Assembly: GCF_004794465.1 (NCBI RefSeq)
Contig: NZ_SSDJ01000123.1
Location: 1 to 38,952 of the forward strand
Source of the DNA: Microbacterium sp. K24
GTDB lineage: Bacteria > Actinomycetota > Actinomycetes > Actinomycetales > Microbacteriaceae
DNA: 38,952 nt
Direction: 5' to 3'
The notes below the pieces were generated by a model, which was not told where the DNA came from, did no database searches, and saw only the letters and a program-made list of their open reading frames with translations. The translations under genes were made by a program, and so were the position numbers. This document shows, one piece after another, positions 23,301-30,777 of this stretch (position 1 is the stretch's first letter; every line of letters begins with the position of its first letter).

Positions 23301-25468
23301 AGGCCCTCGACAACGATCTCGCCAGCGATCTCGGCAACCCCTGCGACCCCGGCGAGACCGACGTGCCGGCAGGGTGCGACACCGGAACCTTCTTCCCGCC
23401 GAGCGTGGCCTTCCCGACGACCGGACAGCCGTCCGGCGCCGTCGTGTCGGACGACGGCACCACCCTCACCGTTCCGGGCGAAGGCACGTATTCTGCCGAC
23501 CCCGCCGGGCGTGTGACGTTCACCCCTGAGCCGGCCTTCGCCGGAGTCACCACGCCGGTCGTCTACACCGCGACCGACTCGAACAGCGTGAACGTGACGT
23601 CGACGATCACGGTCACCGTCGGCGCCGTCACACCCGACGCGCAGGATGACAGCGCGAGCACCCCGTACGCGGTGCCGGTCACGATCGACCTGCTCGACGA
23701 CGACAGCGCCGGCGACCCGTCCGCACCGCTCGTACCCGCCGCGACGGTCTTCCCGACGACCGGGCAGCCGAGCGGTGTCACCGTCTCGGCCGACGGCAAG
23801 ACGCTCACGATCGACGGACAGGGAACCTACGTGCTCGACGCCGCTGGAACGGCCGTCTTCACACCGGCAGAGGGATTCAGCGGCACCACCGCCTCGGTGG
23901 CCTACCGGATCGTCGATGCCACCGGCACGACGGCGGAAGCCCGCGTCCAGGTCACCGTTCGCCCCGGGCCGACGGCCACCCCCGACGCGGACTCGACGCT
24001 GCAGGGTGTGCCCGTGACGGTGCAGCCCTTCGCCAACGACATCCCCTCGCGCAATGCCGACGGCTCGGCGGGCGACTGGGACCTCGGCACGCTGCGGTTC
24101 CCGACGACCGGGCAGCCCGCCGGAGCCCAGGTGCTCGACGGCGGCACGCGCATCGTGGTGCCGGGTGAAGGCACGTACACGATCGCCGCAGACGGATCCG
24201 TCACGTTCACGCCGCTCGCCGACTTCCGCGGTATCGCCGCGGCCGTGTCGTACACGGGAATCGATCAGGTCGGCAATGCGGTCACGTCCACCATCGTGAT
24301 CGACGTCACCGCCGTTGACCCGTCGGCAGCCGACGACGCGGCCGTCACGCCCTTCGCGACTCCGGTGACCTTCGACTTCGCGGGCGATGACGCGCCGGGC
24401 GATCCCGCGGTTCCTCTCGATCCCGCGTCGGCGGTGTTCGAGGCTTCGGGCATCCCCGCCGGGCTCACCGCAGAGATCCGCGACGGCGGAAAGACGCTCG
24501 ACGTCGCCGGAGAGGGCGTCTACACGCTGCGCGACGACGGGACCGTGACGTTCACCCCCGCGGACGGATTCAGCGGCGCGAGCACCCCGGTGCGCTACAC
24601 GATCTTCGACGAGAACGGCTCCTCCGCGACGGCCGCGCTCACGGTGACCGTGCGCCCCGGCCCGATCGCCGAACCCGACACGGAGAGCACGCCGCAGAAC
24701 GTGCCGGTGACGGTCGCCGTCCTCGGCAACGACCGCCCCGGGCAGCTCGCCGACGGGACCGATGGCGAGCTCGACCCCGCGTCGGTCGTGTTCACGACCG
24801 CGGGCCAGCCGGCCGGATCGACGGTCGGCGACGGCGGGAAGACACTCGAGGTTCCGGGCGAAGGCGTGTACGAGATCGGTGCGGACGGACAGGTGACCTT
24901 CACCCCCGAGTCATCGTTCCGCGGGGCGGCGACGCCGGTCGCGTACGCCGTGACCGACTCGCTGGGCAACGCCGCCGCGTCGACGCTGACCGTCACGGTG
25001 GCGGGAGTGGACCCCATCGCGCGCGACAATGCGGAGACCACGACGCCGGGCGTTCCCGTGGTGATCGACGTGATCGGCAACGATTCCGCGGGAACGGACG
25101 GAGCTGCGCTCGACCCGTCGTCCCTTCGGATCGTGGATGAGAACGGTGATCTCGTGACGGAGCTCGCCGTGCCCGGTGAAGGTGTCTGGACCGTCGTCGA
25201 CGGCACCATCGTGTTCACGCCGGCGGCGGGATTCGTCGGCGCGACGACGCCGATCGCCTACTCGGTGGCGGATGCCAACGGCACGCGGGTCACCGCGACG
25301 GTCACGGTCACCGTGGCGGCGGGAGCGGCGACGGGTCCGGGAGAGGCGGCGGGCCCCGCCCTCCCGACGACCGGCGGAACGGTGCCCTGGGCTCCCGTCG
25401 GCGCCGGCTTGCTCCTGCTGCTCGCGGGAGTCGCGATGCTGCTGCTCCGCCGCCGGTCGGCTCGTTGA
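20393..25468 (+). CDS. Giant LPXTG surface protein with eleven CshA-like repeats
   Basis: This 1691-residue protein has a signal peptide in residues 1-38 (basic start, Leu/Ala core, PAAAAA cleavage region). Residues 40-290 are Gly/Thr-rich repeats such as GDMAFDKDGRLYLVSGS that look like a beta-propeller. About residues 300-400 resemble a prealbumin/SpaA-like fold ending IVCAFRNE. Residues 402-1643 are eleven tandem beta-rich repeats (VTFTPADGFSG, YTVTDxxGN, TVTV), the CshA fibril type. The sorting signal LPTTG lies at 1657-1661, then a membrane helix and RRRSAR. It should be anchored to peptidoglycan by a sortase (none in the window) and form an adhesive fibril. It starts with the ATG of TGATG overlapping mscL. 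Confidence 0.92.
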   Translation: MKRPASSRLLAVAAAGVLFAAGLTAVSQPAPAAAAAPLACLNTLYFSNGTAGNVGQLDLTTGTTSAAPVFATPANSGTNTNQLGIGPGGTVAITGTTTSLIEYEPTASAAGTTTVSPKTAGVGGGTMGAINPLTGLYYYGAFSGTTVNIYVFDPRTNSAPAGPVVSVTTANAPGGNGDMAFDKDGRLYLVSGSATQAALYVAEGVVPTSGTGATLASRELSRGSTTVATNGIAFGSDGFLYLGGSTVLQKTNPITGAPTGTTFTLTGATSTDLGSCANPSTTQTVAGFDGPRVNPTDQVRVVMEGGSYGPNGTTPDFPPTTSGPDGGGRPSEPGLILPGETYTLRQEPIGTTDLDEYRTTWSCTDGTGAVVSSGTGNAATFTAPTGTDGANIVCAFRNELPPPVAVPDAGATPFGDPITLPGATNDQPGTGAILPAQTVFTDPAATDGGTRLQTAQGVWTLGPDGRITFTPAPGFTGDATTEYRILDDNGQASTAAATATVRPGPAAAADTVSTTQGTSVQIPVLGNDAPGQNADGTPGTIPPASVLFEPTGQPAGAVVSGDRRRIEVPGEGVYTIDPATGVMTFAPEATFDGPTTSPVAYGFTDSLGNPASSAITVTVTAVAPRAVDDTAETAYRTPVTVSVVDNDVPGPGGPIVATSTVFTDPAATDGGKALVTPQGVWSVDEFGDVTFVPAEGFVGTASTPYRITDENGQTATATISIVVPAGPTANPDSASTPQNVDVSFPILGNDVPGSGPDGADPGFDPDSVRFSVTAGLPAGSAVSDGGRVLTVPGEGVYTFDPASGEVTFDPEPQFRGSATPITYTVTDTFGNGASTTIIVTVAPVTPVAIGDAAKTPGGTPVVIDILANDAPGASSAPLVPGSVVFTSPDATDGGTTLVVPGEGTWTVQDEGSVRFAPVAGFDGPTTPVTYSVSDENGTAAQAQITVTVGSGAIAVPDSATTQQNTPVMIEALDNDLASDLGNPCDPGETDVPAGCDTGTFFPPSVAFPTTGQPSGAVVSDDGTTLTVPGEGTYSADPAGRVTFTPEPAFAGVTTPVVYTATDSNSVNVTSTITVTVGAVTPDAQDDSASTPYAVPVTIDLLDDDSAGDPSAPLVPAATVFPTTGQPSGVTVSADGKTLTIDGQGTYVLDAAGTAVFTPAEGFSGTTASVAYRIVDATGTTAEARVQVTVRPGPTATPDADSTLQGVPVTVQPFANDIPSRNADGSAGDWDLGTLRFPTTGQPAGAQVLDGGTRIVVPGEGTYTIAADGSVTFTPLADFRGIAAAVSYTGIDQVGNAVTSTIVIDVTAVDPSAADDAAVTPFATPVTFDFAGDDAPGDPAVPLDPASAVFEASGIPAGLTAEIRDGGKTLDVAGEGVYTLRDDGTVTFTPADGFSGASTPVRYTIFDENGSSATAALTVTVRPGPIAEPDTESTPQNVPVTVAVLGNDRPGQLADGTDGELDPASVVFTTAGQPAGSTVGDGGKTLEVPGEGVYEIGADGQVTFTPESSFRGAATPVAYAVTDSLGNAAASTLTVTVAGVDPIARDNAETTTPGVPVVIDVIGNDSAGTDGAALDPSSLRIVDENGDLVTELAVPGEGVWTVVDGTIVFTPAAGFVGATTPIAYSVADANGTRVTATVTVTVAAGAATGPGEAAGPALPTTGGTVPWAPVGAGLLLLLAGVAMLLLRRRSAR
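21598..25322 (+). repeat. Eleven tandem CshA-like repeats of two alternating types
   Basis: Repeats average about 113 codons. Odd-numbered repeats mostly contain DENG/DANG before the last strand (DDNG and DATG in the first and seventh) and end in a V-x-P-G-like strand. Even repeats contain a GNDxPG or ANDxP loop with ADG in several, and mostly DSLGN/DTFGN before a TVTAV-like end. The order is A-B-A-B through to an eleventh A repeat, so the ancestral duplication unit was probably a two-domain block. The DNA copies are diverged; no long exact repeats are evident. Confidence 0.75.
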
Positions 25469-25488
25469 TCGAACCGGGGTGACGTCGC

Positions 25489-25947
25489 CTACAGCGCCGC
25501 CGTCACTCCGGGGAGCAGCTTCGTCAGGATGCCGCCGAGCTGCTCGCGCTCCGCGTCGCTGAGCGGGTCGAGCACCAGTTCGCGGATCTGGGCGACGTGC
25601 ACGGGCGCGGCGGATCGCAGCAGCTCCCGTCCGGCGGGCGTGAGCGTGGCCGAGAGCGTCCGCTTGTCGCTGGAGCACGACGACCGCGCCACCCAGCCGC
25701 GCTCCTCGAGGGAGTCCAGGGCATGGCTGAGGCGCGATCTGCTGAGCCCCGCGATGTGGGCGAGCTCCGTCATCGTGACGGCGCCGTCGCCGCTCCCCGC
25801 CAGCGTGATGAGGATCGCGTAGTGGGCGTGGTTCAGGCCCGTCTCCGCCTTGAGCGCACGGTCGAGCACCTGGGGCAGGAGCTGCACGAAGCGGATGGTC
25901 GGCAACCACGTCGCCATCTCGGCGTCGTCGAGTCGCCGCTCGTCCAT
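25489..25947 (-). CDS. MarR-family transcriptional regulator
   Basis: This 152-residue protein has a winged HTH: HAHYAILITLAGSGDGAVTM, TELAHIAGLSRSRLSHALDS, LEERGWVARSSCSSDKRTLS, with the wing D-K-R-T signature of MarR proteins and a C-terminal dimerisation helix pair. It is coupled to ribA by a 1-nt TGATG overlap (or 4 nt if the GTG at 25950 is used). It probably responds to a small aromatic or oxidative signal; the ligand and operator are unknown. Its position as the last gene of eamA-ribA-marR suggests control of this operon. Confidence 0.92.
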   Translation of the reverse strand: MDERRLDDAEMATWLPTIRFVQLLPQVLDRALKAETGLNHAHYAILITLAGSGDGAVTMTELAHIAGLSRSRLSHALDSLEERGWVARSSCSSDKRTLSATLTPAGRELLRSAAPVHVAQIRELVLDPLSDAEREQLGGILTKLLPGVTAAL

Positions 25948-26606
25948 CACGCGGCGGACAGGTCGATGGTGTGCGCGGTGTGGTCGCGCTTCGCCTGCAG
26001 GTAGCGGGAGTTCGCGTCCGACAGGTGCACCTCGGTGCGCACGCGGTCCGTGACCCCGATGCCGAGGGCCTCGAGCTGCACGGCCTTGTCGGGGTTGTTG
26101 CTGAGCAGGCGGATGCTGTCGACGCCTTCCGCGGCGAGCATCTGCGCCGCGACCGTGTAGTCGCGCTCGTCCTCGCCGTGGCCGAGCGCGACGTTCGCCT
26201 CGTACGTGTCGAGCCCGGCATCCTGCAGCGCGTACGCATCGAGCTTGGCGTAGAGGCCGATGCCCCGGCCCTCCTGGCGGAGGTACAGCAGGAAACCGCC
26301 CTCGTCCGCGATCCGCTCGACCGCTTCGCGCAGCTGCGGGCCGCAGTCGCAGCGCTCGGAGCCGAACACGTCACCGGTCAGGCACTCGCTGTGCGGGCGC
26401 ACCAGAGGCGCATCGCCCCCGGCATCCGCTCGTTCCATGGCGGCGCGCCAGTCGCCGAGTCCCAGCAGCAGGTGTTCGCGTCCGTCGATGAGCCCGTCGA
26501 ACGTGACCACGTCGGCCGTCGTGGCGTAACCGTCGGCGAACCGCATCGGCACGCGCACGCGGGTCCGCTCGGTCGCGACCGGAACGACGGTTGAAGTTTC
26601 AATCAT
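25947..26606 (-). CDS. ribA: GTP cyclohydrolase II
   Basis: This 219-residue protein has the zinc ligands Cys75, Cys86 and Cys88 in PHSECLTGDVFGSERCDCGP, the GTP-binding/catalytic RQEGRGIGLYAKLDAY, and NNPDKAVQLEALGI. It converts GTP to the diaminopyrimidine that begins riboflavin synthesis, releasing formate and pyrophosphate. It is a stand-alone RibA: the DHBP synthase domain of RibBA fusions is absent and no other rib gene is nearby. The first 20 residues are a non-conserved extension. It lies 27 nt after the transporter gene and overlaps marR; no strong Shine-Dalgarno sequence is visible. Confidence 0.94.
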   Translation of the reverse strand: MIETSTVVPVATERTRVRVPMRFADGYATTADVVTFDGLIDGREHLLLGLGDWRAAMERADAGGDAPLVRPHSECLTGDVFGSERCDCGPQLREAVERIADEGGFLLYLRQEGRGIGLYAKLDAYALQDAGLDTYEANVALGHGEDERDYTVAAQMLAAEGVDSIRLLSNNPDKAVQLEALGIGVTDRVRTEVHLSDANSRYLQAKRDHTAHTIDLSAA

Positions 26607-26633
26607 GCGAGGTGCAACGCCTCGGCGGGCGCG

Positions 26634-27518
26634 CTATTCCCGACGTCGTCGGGTCAGCTTCAGCTCGCTGGCGAGGATGCCGAGCACGACGAGGGCTCCG
26701 CCGACGAGCGCGGTGGCCGGCAGACGCTCGCCGGCGATGCGTCCGATCACCCCGGCCCACACGGGTTCTCCGGCGTAGATGATCGTGGCGCGGGTGGGTG
26801 ACACCGACTTCTGCGCCCAGTTCATCGTGAGCTGGATCAGGCAGCTGGCGGCCCCGAGTCCCACGGCGCAGCCGACCCAGATCCAGGAGAACTCCGGGAA
26901 GCCCTCGCCGACGACGGGCATGGTCAGCAGGCCGAGGACGCCGGCGGTGAGCAGCTGCACCACGGTGATGCGTCCGAGATCGATCTTCCCGGCGAACAGG
27001 CTGATCAGGATGATCTCCGCCGCGATCGGCAGGGTGCTGATCATCGTCACGATCTCCCCGGTTCCGAGAGTCAGGGCGAACGCGTCCGGCCCGGCGATGA
27101 GCAGCAGCCCGACGAAGGCGAGACCTGCGCCGACGAACGCCATGGCGGGGGGACGCGTGCGGAACACCGCCCACTGCGCGAACGGGACGAGCGGCACGTA
27201 CATCGCGGTGATGAACGCCGAGGTGCTGCTGTCGATCGTCTGCAGGCCCAGCGTCTGGAGGCCGTATCCGAGGTAGATCATCACGCCGATCGCGACCCCG
27301 GCCCCGACATCCCGCCAGCGGATGCCGCGCAGCACGCGCCGGAAGATCACCACGCTGATGAGGCCGGCGATGAGGAACCGGACCCCGACGAAGAACCACG
27401 GGCCGGAGTGCTGCATGGCCCAGTGCACGAGCAGGAACGTGCTGCCCCACACCGCGGTGATCGCGATGAGGGCGGCTTCCTGCGGGCGGAAGCGCATCCA
27501 GTGGAGTCGAGAGGGCAT
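26634..27518 (-). CDS. EamA/DMT-family transporter
   Basis: This 294-residue protein has ten predicted helices in two EamA repeats (VWGSTFLLVHWAMQHSGPWF in the first, IIYAGEPVWAGVIGRIAGER in the second) and a basic RRRRE tail. The second-half motif with Glu-Pro is family-typical. DMT proteins usually export metabolites or amino acids; the substrate is unknown. The start at 27518 is supported by AAAGGG five bases upstream. As the first gene before ribA and marR it might move a pterin- or flavin-related compound, but that is only inferred from position. Confidence 0.9.
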   Translation of the reverse strand: MPSRLHWMRFRPQEAALIAITAVWGSTFLLVHWAMQHSGPWFFVGVRFLIAGLISVVIFRRVLRGIRWRDVGAGVAIGVMIYLGYGLQTLGLQTIDSSTSAFITAMYVPLVPFAQWAVFRTRPPAMAFVGAGLAFVGLLLIAGPDAFALTLGTGEIVTMISTLPIAAEIILISLFAGKIDLGRITVVQLLTAGVLGLLTMPVVGEGFPEFSWIWVGCAVGLGAASCLIQLTMNWAQKSVSPTRATIIYAGEPVWAGVIGRIAGERLPATALVGGALVVLGILASELKLTRRRRE

Positions 27519-27622
27519 CGCGGCCCTTTCTCGACGTTGCCGGATCGAGCCTATCCGCCTCGAGCGGCCGACGAATCGTGACGCGGGAAGACGGGCGCGG
27601 GCGGATGCCGTGCACGACTCGG

Positions 27623-27628
27623 TAGCCT
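27623..27628 (+). promoter_or_regulatory. Leaderless -10 box TAGCCT for the sulfurtransferase
   Basis: TAGCCT, six bases (CGGAGG), ATG at 27635. The GGAGG abutting the ATG is too close to act as a Shine-Dalgarno sequence, so leaderless translation is more likely. Confidence 0.55.
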
Positions 27629-27634
27629 CGGAGG

Positions 27635-28474
27635 ATGAGCAGCTTGGTGAGCGTGACCGCGGTGAAAGACCTTCTCGACCAGGGCGCACCGGTCCGGTTG
27701 ATCGACGTGCGGTGGCGGCTCGACCGCCCCGAGGCCGGACACGACGACTACCTCACCGGCCACATCCCCGGCGCGGTGTTCGCGTCGCTCGACACCGAGC
27801 TCTCCACGCACGGCGAGCCCTCCGAGGGGCGGCACCCGCTCCCGTCGACGGCGACGCTCCAGGCGGCCGCACGCCGCTGGGGTGTCCGCACCGGAGACAT
27901 CGTGGTCGCCTACGACGACGCCAAGAGCACGGCCGCCGCCCGCGCCTGGTGGCTGCTCCGTCAGGCCGGAGTCGACGTGCGGGTGCTCGACGGCGGTCTG
28001 CGCGCCTGGAAGTCCGTCGGTCTCGACATCTCGACCGACGACGTGGTCCCCGAGGCGGGCGACGTCGTGCTCGAGGAGATCGGACGCGACGCCCTCTCCA
28101 TCGACGAAGCGGCGGCGTTCCCGGCATCCGGCGTCCTGCTCGACGTGCGGGCGCCCGAGCGCTACCGCGGCGAGACCGAGCCGCTCGACCCCGCGGCCGG
28201 GCACATCCCCGGTGCCCGCAACCTTCCGACGATGCTGCACCTCGACGCGGACGGGCGACTGCTCGATGCGGAGACCGTGCGTGCGAACTTCGCCGCCGTG
28301 GGCGTGACGCCGGGTGCATCGGTCGCCGCCTATTGCGGATCGGGAGTCACCGCGGCGCACACGGCGCTGATCCTCAGCGAGGTCGGCATCGACGCGAAGG
28401 TGTTCCCGGGCTCCTGGAGCCAGTGGTCGAACACGCCGGGACGCCCGGTCGCGACGGGAGATCAGCCCGGCTGA
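27635..28474 (+). CDS. sseA: Thiosulfate/3-mercaptopyruvate sulfurtransferase (two rhodanese domains)
   Basis: This 279-residue protein has an inactive N-terminal rhodanese domain (LIDVRWRLDRPEAGHDDYLT, GHIPGAVFASLD) and a catalytic C-terminal one (LLDVRAPERYRGE, GHIPGARNLP), with the persulfide Cys234 in AAYCGSGVTAAHTALI. The loop CGSGVTA is the type seen in SseA/3-mercaptopyruvate sulfurtransferases, whereas rhodaneses with CRKGVT prefer thiosulfate. It transfers sulfur to thiols or cyanide in the cytosol. The last 13 nt overlap the convergent HTH gene. Confidence 0.92.
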   Translation: MSSLVSVTAVKDLLDQGAPVRLIDVRWRLDRPEAGHDDYLTGHIPGAVFASLDTELSTHGEPSEGRHPLPSTATLQAAARRWGVRTGDIVVAYDDAKSTAAARAWWLLRQAGVDVRVLDGGLRAWKSVGLDISTDDVVPEAGDVVLEEIGRDALSIDEAAAFPASGVLLDVRAPERYRGETEPLDPAAGHIPGARNLPTMLHLDADGRLLDAETVRANFAAVGVTPGASVAAYCGSGVTAAHTALILSEVGIDAKVFPGSWSQWSNTPGRPVATGDQPG

Positions 28475-29394
28475 TCGCCTGCGGCTTCTCGGGGACCGTA
28501 TCCCCACAGCAGCTCGACGGCGCCCGGTCCGAACGCCCGATGCACCAGGTGCACCGATCCGCCGCCGTTGGGCGACACCGGGGTGACCGTGACACCCGCC
28601 GGTGTCGACACGCGCTCCTCGCACCAGTCCGGCAGGGCATCCGGATGGAACCGCACCCAGACCAGCAGCTCCCGGCACTGCCGAGCGACGCCATGACCGG
28701 TCTCCCGCGTGGGCGGGTAGTCGGGAGGATAGGCGACCGACCACTCGACCATGGCCGTGTCGGGAGCGGTCAGCGGCGCATCCAGCTCGAACAGCACGCC
28801 GTGCACCTCCTCGCTGACGTGCGAGTACCGGTGGGAGATCCGGCCTCCGGACACCGCCTCGAAGATCGGGGCCGGGGTGCGCAGTCCCGGCGTCAGCTCC
28901 AGGAACGGCGTCGACGTCATCGTGCCGGACGTCGCCTGCAGGACGCTGCGGGTGATGCAGTACGACACGTTCCCGTGAGCGTCGACATCCGTCACGGAAT
29001 GAGTGGTCACCTCGCGCGACGTGTCGGGATACGCGGCGCCGAGCGCGGCATACGCATCCTTGACCGCCTGCTCGATGTCCTCCTGGTCGATCGGGAACTG
29101 GGCCGGTCCGAGCGGGCCGGTGCGCTTCGTGGACGGCAGCTGGCGGCTGAGGTCGCCTTCGGCCAGACCGAGCAGCTCCTCGATATCGGCCAATGCCGCC
29201 AGCGACTGCACGCCCTCGGGACGACGTGCGCCCGAGCGCCAGTAGCTGAGCGTGGCTATCGACACGCGGTTCCCGCGGCGCTTGAGCTGCTGCTGGAGCC
29301 AGGACAGCGTGACGTCCTTCGCGTTGATCGCATCGCGAAGAGCACCGGCGAACGCGTCCGAGGAGGATCCCCGATCGTCATATTCGAAACTCAT
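28462..29394 (-). CDS. HTH (XRE-like) protein with C-terminal domain of unknown function
   Basis: This 310-residue protein has residues 13-75 forming a helix-turn-helix region (LRDAINAKDVTLSWLQQQLK, VSIATLSYWRSGARRPEGVQ). The remaining about 200 residues are a beta-rich domain with Arg/Trp motifs (VEWSVAYPPDYPPTRETGHG, LLVWVRFHPDALPDW) that I do not recognise. It could be a DNA-binding sensor whose C-terminus binds a ligand. The ATG at 29394 is preceded by GGAGGGGG. A/T-rich GTGAAAGTGAAAAC sits directly upstream, a possible operator. It ends 13 nt inside sseA on the opposite strand. Confidence 0.75.
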   Translation of the reverse strand: MSFEYDDRGSSSDAFAGALRDAINAKDVTLSWLQQQLKRRGNRVSIATLSYWRSGARRPEGVQSLAALADIEELLGLAEGDLSRQLPSTKRTGPLGPAQFPIDQEDIEQAVKDAYAALGAAYPDTSREVTTHSVTDVDAHGNVSYCITRSVLQATSGTMTSTPFLELTPGLRTPAPIFEAVSGGRISHRYSHVSEEVHGVLFELDAPLTAPDTAMVEWSVAYPPDYPPTRETGHGVARQCRELLVWVRFHPDALPDWCEERVSTPAGVTVTPVSPNGGGSVHLVHRAFGPGAVELLWGYGPREAAGDQPG

Positions 29395-29699
29395 CACACG
29401 CCCCCTCCGGTATGTGAAAGTGAAAACCCTAGAGTGAGCATACGACCGCACACACACACCTCAGGGGACCGGGTGGGCGAGTGGGGTCGCTCGGCTGTGT
29501 CGTCGAAGGGCAGGGTGCCCGACCTTGCGCACGACCAGTCCGACGCAGTGAAGCCCCCTTGCTGCGTTCGTCGTGAAGCCCGGTGATCGATCTGGGGAGA
29601 TCCACCGGGCTTCACGAACACCCTCCCGTACCCTCCGACGCGACGGCTCCGCGCCCCCGCGTAGACTGGGCGGAACACCCCGGAGGACCCTGGATCTTC
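29395..29699. other. 305-nt divergent intergenic region
   Basis: No convincing gene. On the minus strand TATGCT (near 29437-29442) is a possible -10 for the HTH gene, followed by an A/T-rich leader. A CA-dinucleotide run lies near 29450. On the plus strand TAGACT (29662-29667) is a good -10 for the membrane-protein gene, with its Shine-Dalgarno sequence CGGAGGA at 29681-29687. A strong hairpin (29572-29616) and a smaller ACGCAG/CTGCGT dyad just before it lie between the two promoters. A 37-codon GTG frame ending near 29586 exists but shows nothing gene-like. Confidence 0.6.
29572..29616. repeat. Orphan 14-bp hairpin in a divergent intergenic region
   Basis: CGTGAAGCCCGGTG (29572-29585) pairs perfectly with CACCGGGCTTCACG (29603-29616). 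Inside the loop GATCT and AGATC pair around GGGG, giving a two-tier stem. It looks like a terminator, but both flanking genes point away from it. A partial copy, GTGAAGCCCC, lies at about 29548. Confidence 0.6.
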
Positions 29700-30383
29700 A
29701 TGTCTGCCCCTGCCCGCGCATTCACCGTGCGACACGTGCAACTGCTGCGCGCGCTCTTCGCGGCCATCGCCGCAGCGATGATCACGTTCTCCTCCGACCA
29801 CTCAGCTCCGGTCGGGCTCTCGGTGTTCAGCGGATTCGTCTTCGTCACCGCCCTCGTCCAGGTGCTCGCGGCCTGGCTGGTGCTGCCGGAGGGCTCGCGC
29901 TGGTCGTCCGTCCTCCTGGCCGCGCTCGGCGTCGTCGCCGGCATGACGAGCGGCATCCCGGCCTGGCGATCGGATGACCTGTTCTTCGTGGTCGTCTCGG
30001 TCTGGGCCATTCTCAGCGGCGGCATCGAACTCCTCGCCGGCTTCCGCGCCCGCCGCAGTGCCGACCCGCTTGCGCGTGATGCGATCACCGTGGGAGCCCT
30101 CGGCATCCTCCTGGGAATCGCGCTGCTGCTGATCCCGGCGGGCTTCATCCAGGAGTACACGATCGACAAGGCCGGCACGTTCCTGCTCTCCGGCATCATC
30201 CTCGGTGTGGGCATGTTCGGCGGCTACGCCGCCATCGTCGCGGTCTTCCTCGGCATCGCCGGCCTCACGCCGAAGTCGAAGGATGCCGCCGGCGCCCGGC
30301 CCGTGGCCGACGCGGTCGACGACGATACGGCATCCGGTGCCGACACGAGCGCCACGGCGGCCGAGCGCGGAGGAGACCGATGA
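29700..30383 (+). CDS. HdeD/DUF308-like membrane protein
   Basis: This 227-residue protein has six hydrophobic helices in residues 12-185, e.g. LLRALFAAIAAAMITF, VVVSVWAILSGGIELLAGF and AGTFLLSGIILGVGMFGGYA, with the WAILSGGIELLAGFRARR turn typical of HdeD-like/DUF308 proteins. An acidic, Ala-rich cytoplasmic tail of about 35 residues follows. No catalytic motif is visible. Promoter TAGACT and Shine-Dalgarno CGGAGGA support the ATG at 29700. It is coupled by ATGA to the next small membrane-protein gene; the two are likely partners. Confidence 0.75.
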   Translation: MSAPARAFTVRHVQLLRALFAAIAAAMITFSSDHSAPVGLSVFSGFVFVTALVQVLAAWLVLPEGSRWSSVLLAALGVVAGMTSGIPAWRSDDLFFVVVSVWAILSGGIELLAGFRARRSADPLARDAITVGALGILLGIALLLIPAGFIQEYTIDKAGTFLLSGIILGVGMFGGYAAIVAVFLGIAGLTPKSKDAAGARPVADAVDDDTASGADTSATAAERGGDR

Positions 30384-30733
30384 GCGACGAGAAGCCCACC
30401 CGCCGGGACATCCTGCGGCCCCTGCATCTGCTCGGGATCGCCCTGGCCTGCGGTGTCTTCGCCATGGTCGTCACCCTGGTGTCGACCGGCGCCTTCACCG
30501 CACGAGTGAATGCGGCGATCGCGAACGGCAACTACGACGGCCTCACGCCGGTGGCGCTCGGTCTCGTCGTCGGCGGTGGCGCGTTCATCGTGACACTGCT
30601 GATCCTCGCGATGTTGATCCTCGCCGTCGACCCGGCCGACGTCACCAAGACGATCGACCGTCCCGTGCTGTACGACGCCGAATCCGGCGACGACCCCGAG
30701 CCCGAGAAGCCCGGGCGCTCGGCCTCGTCCTGA
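30380..30733 (+). CDS. Small two-helix membrane protein, unknown function
   Basis: This 117-residue protein has a charged N-terminus (MSDEKPTRRDILRP), a hydrophobic helix at about residues 16-38, a short outside loop (ARVNAAIANGNYDG), a second helix at 58-82 and an acidic C-terminus (ESGDDPEPEKPG). I recognise no family. It starts in an ATGA overlap with the HdeD-like gene, so they should be made together in near-equal amounts. Confidence 0.75.
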   Translation: MSDEKPTRRDILRPLHLLGIALACGVFAMVVTLVSTGAFTARVNAAIANGNYDGLTPVALGLVVGGGAFIVTLLILAMLILAVDPADVTKTIDRPVLYDAESGDDPEPEKPGRSASS

Positions 30734-30777
30734 CGGGTCGCCGGCGAATCCGGAATAGTCGCGACATCGATCGGCTT

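Noticed and set aside
29474..29586. Small GTG-initiated gene of 37 codons
   Set aside because: No Shine-Dalgarno sequence or leaderless -10, the stop falls inside the hairpin, and the composition is unremarkable.
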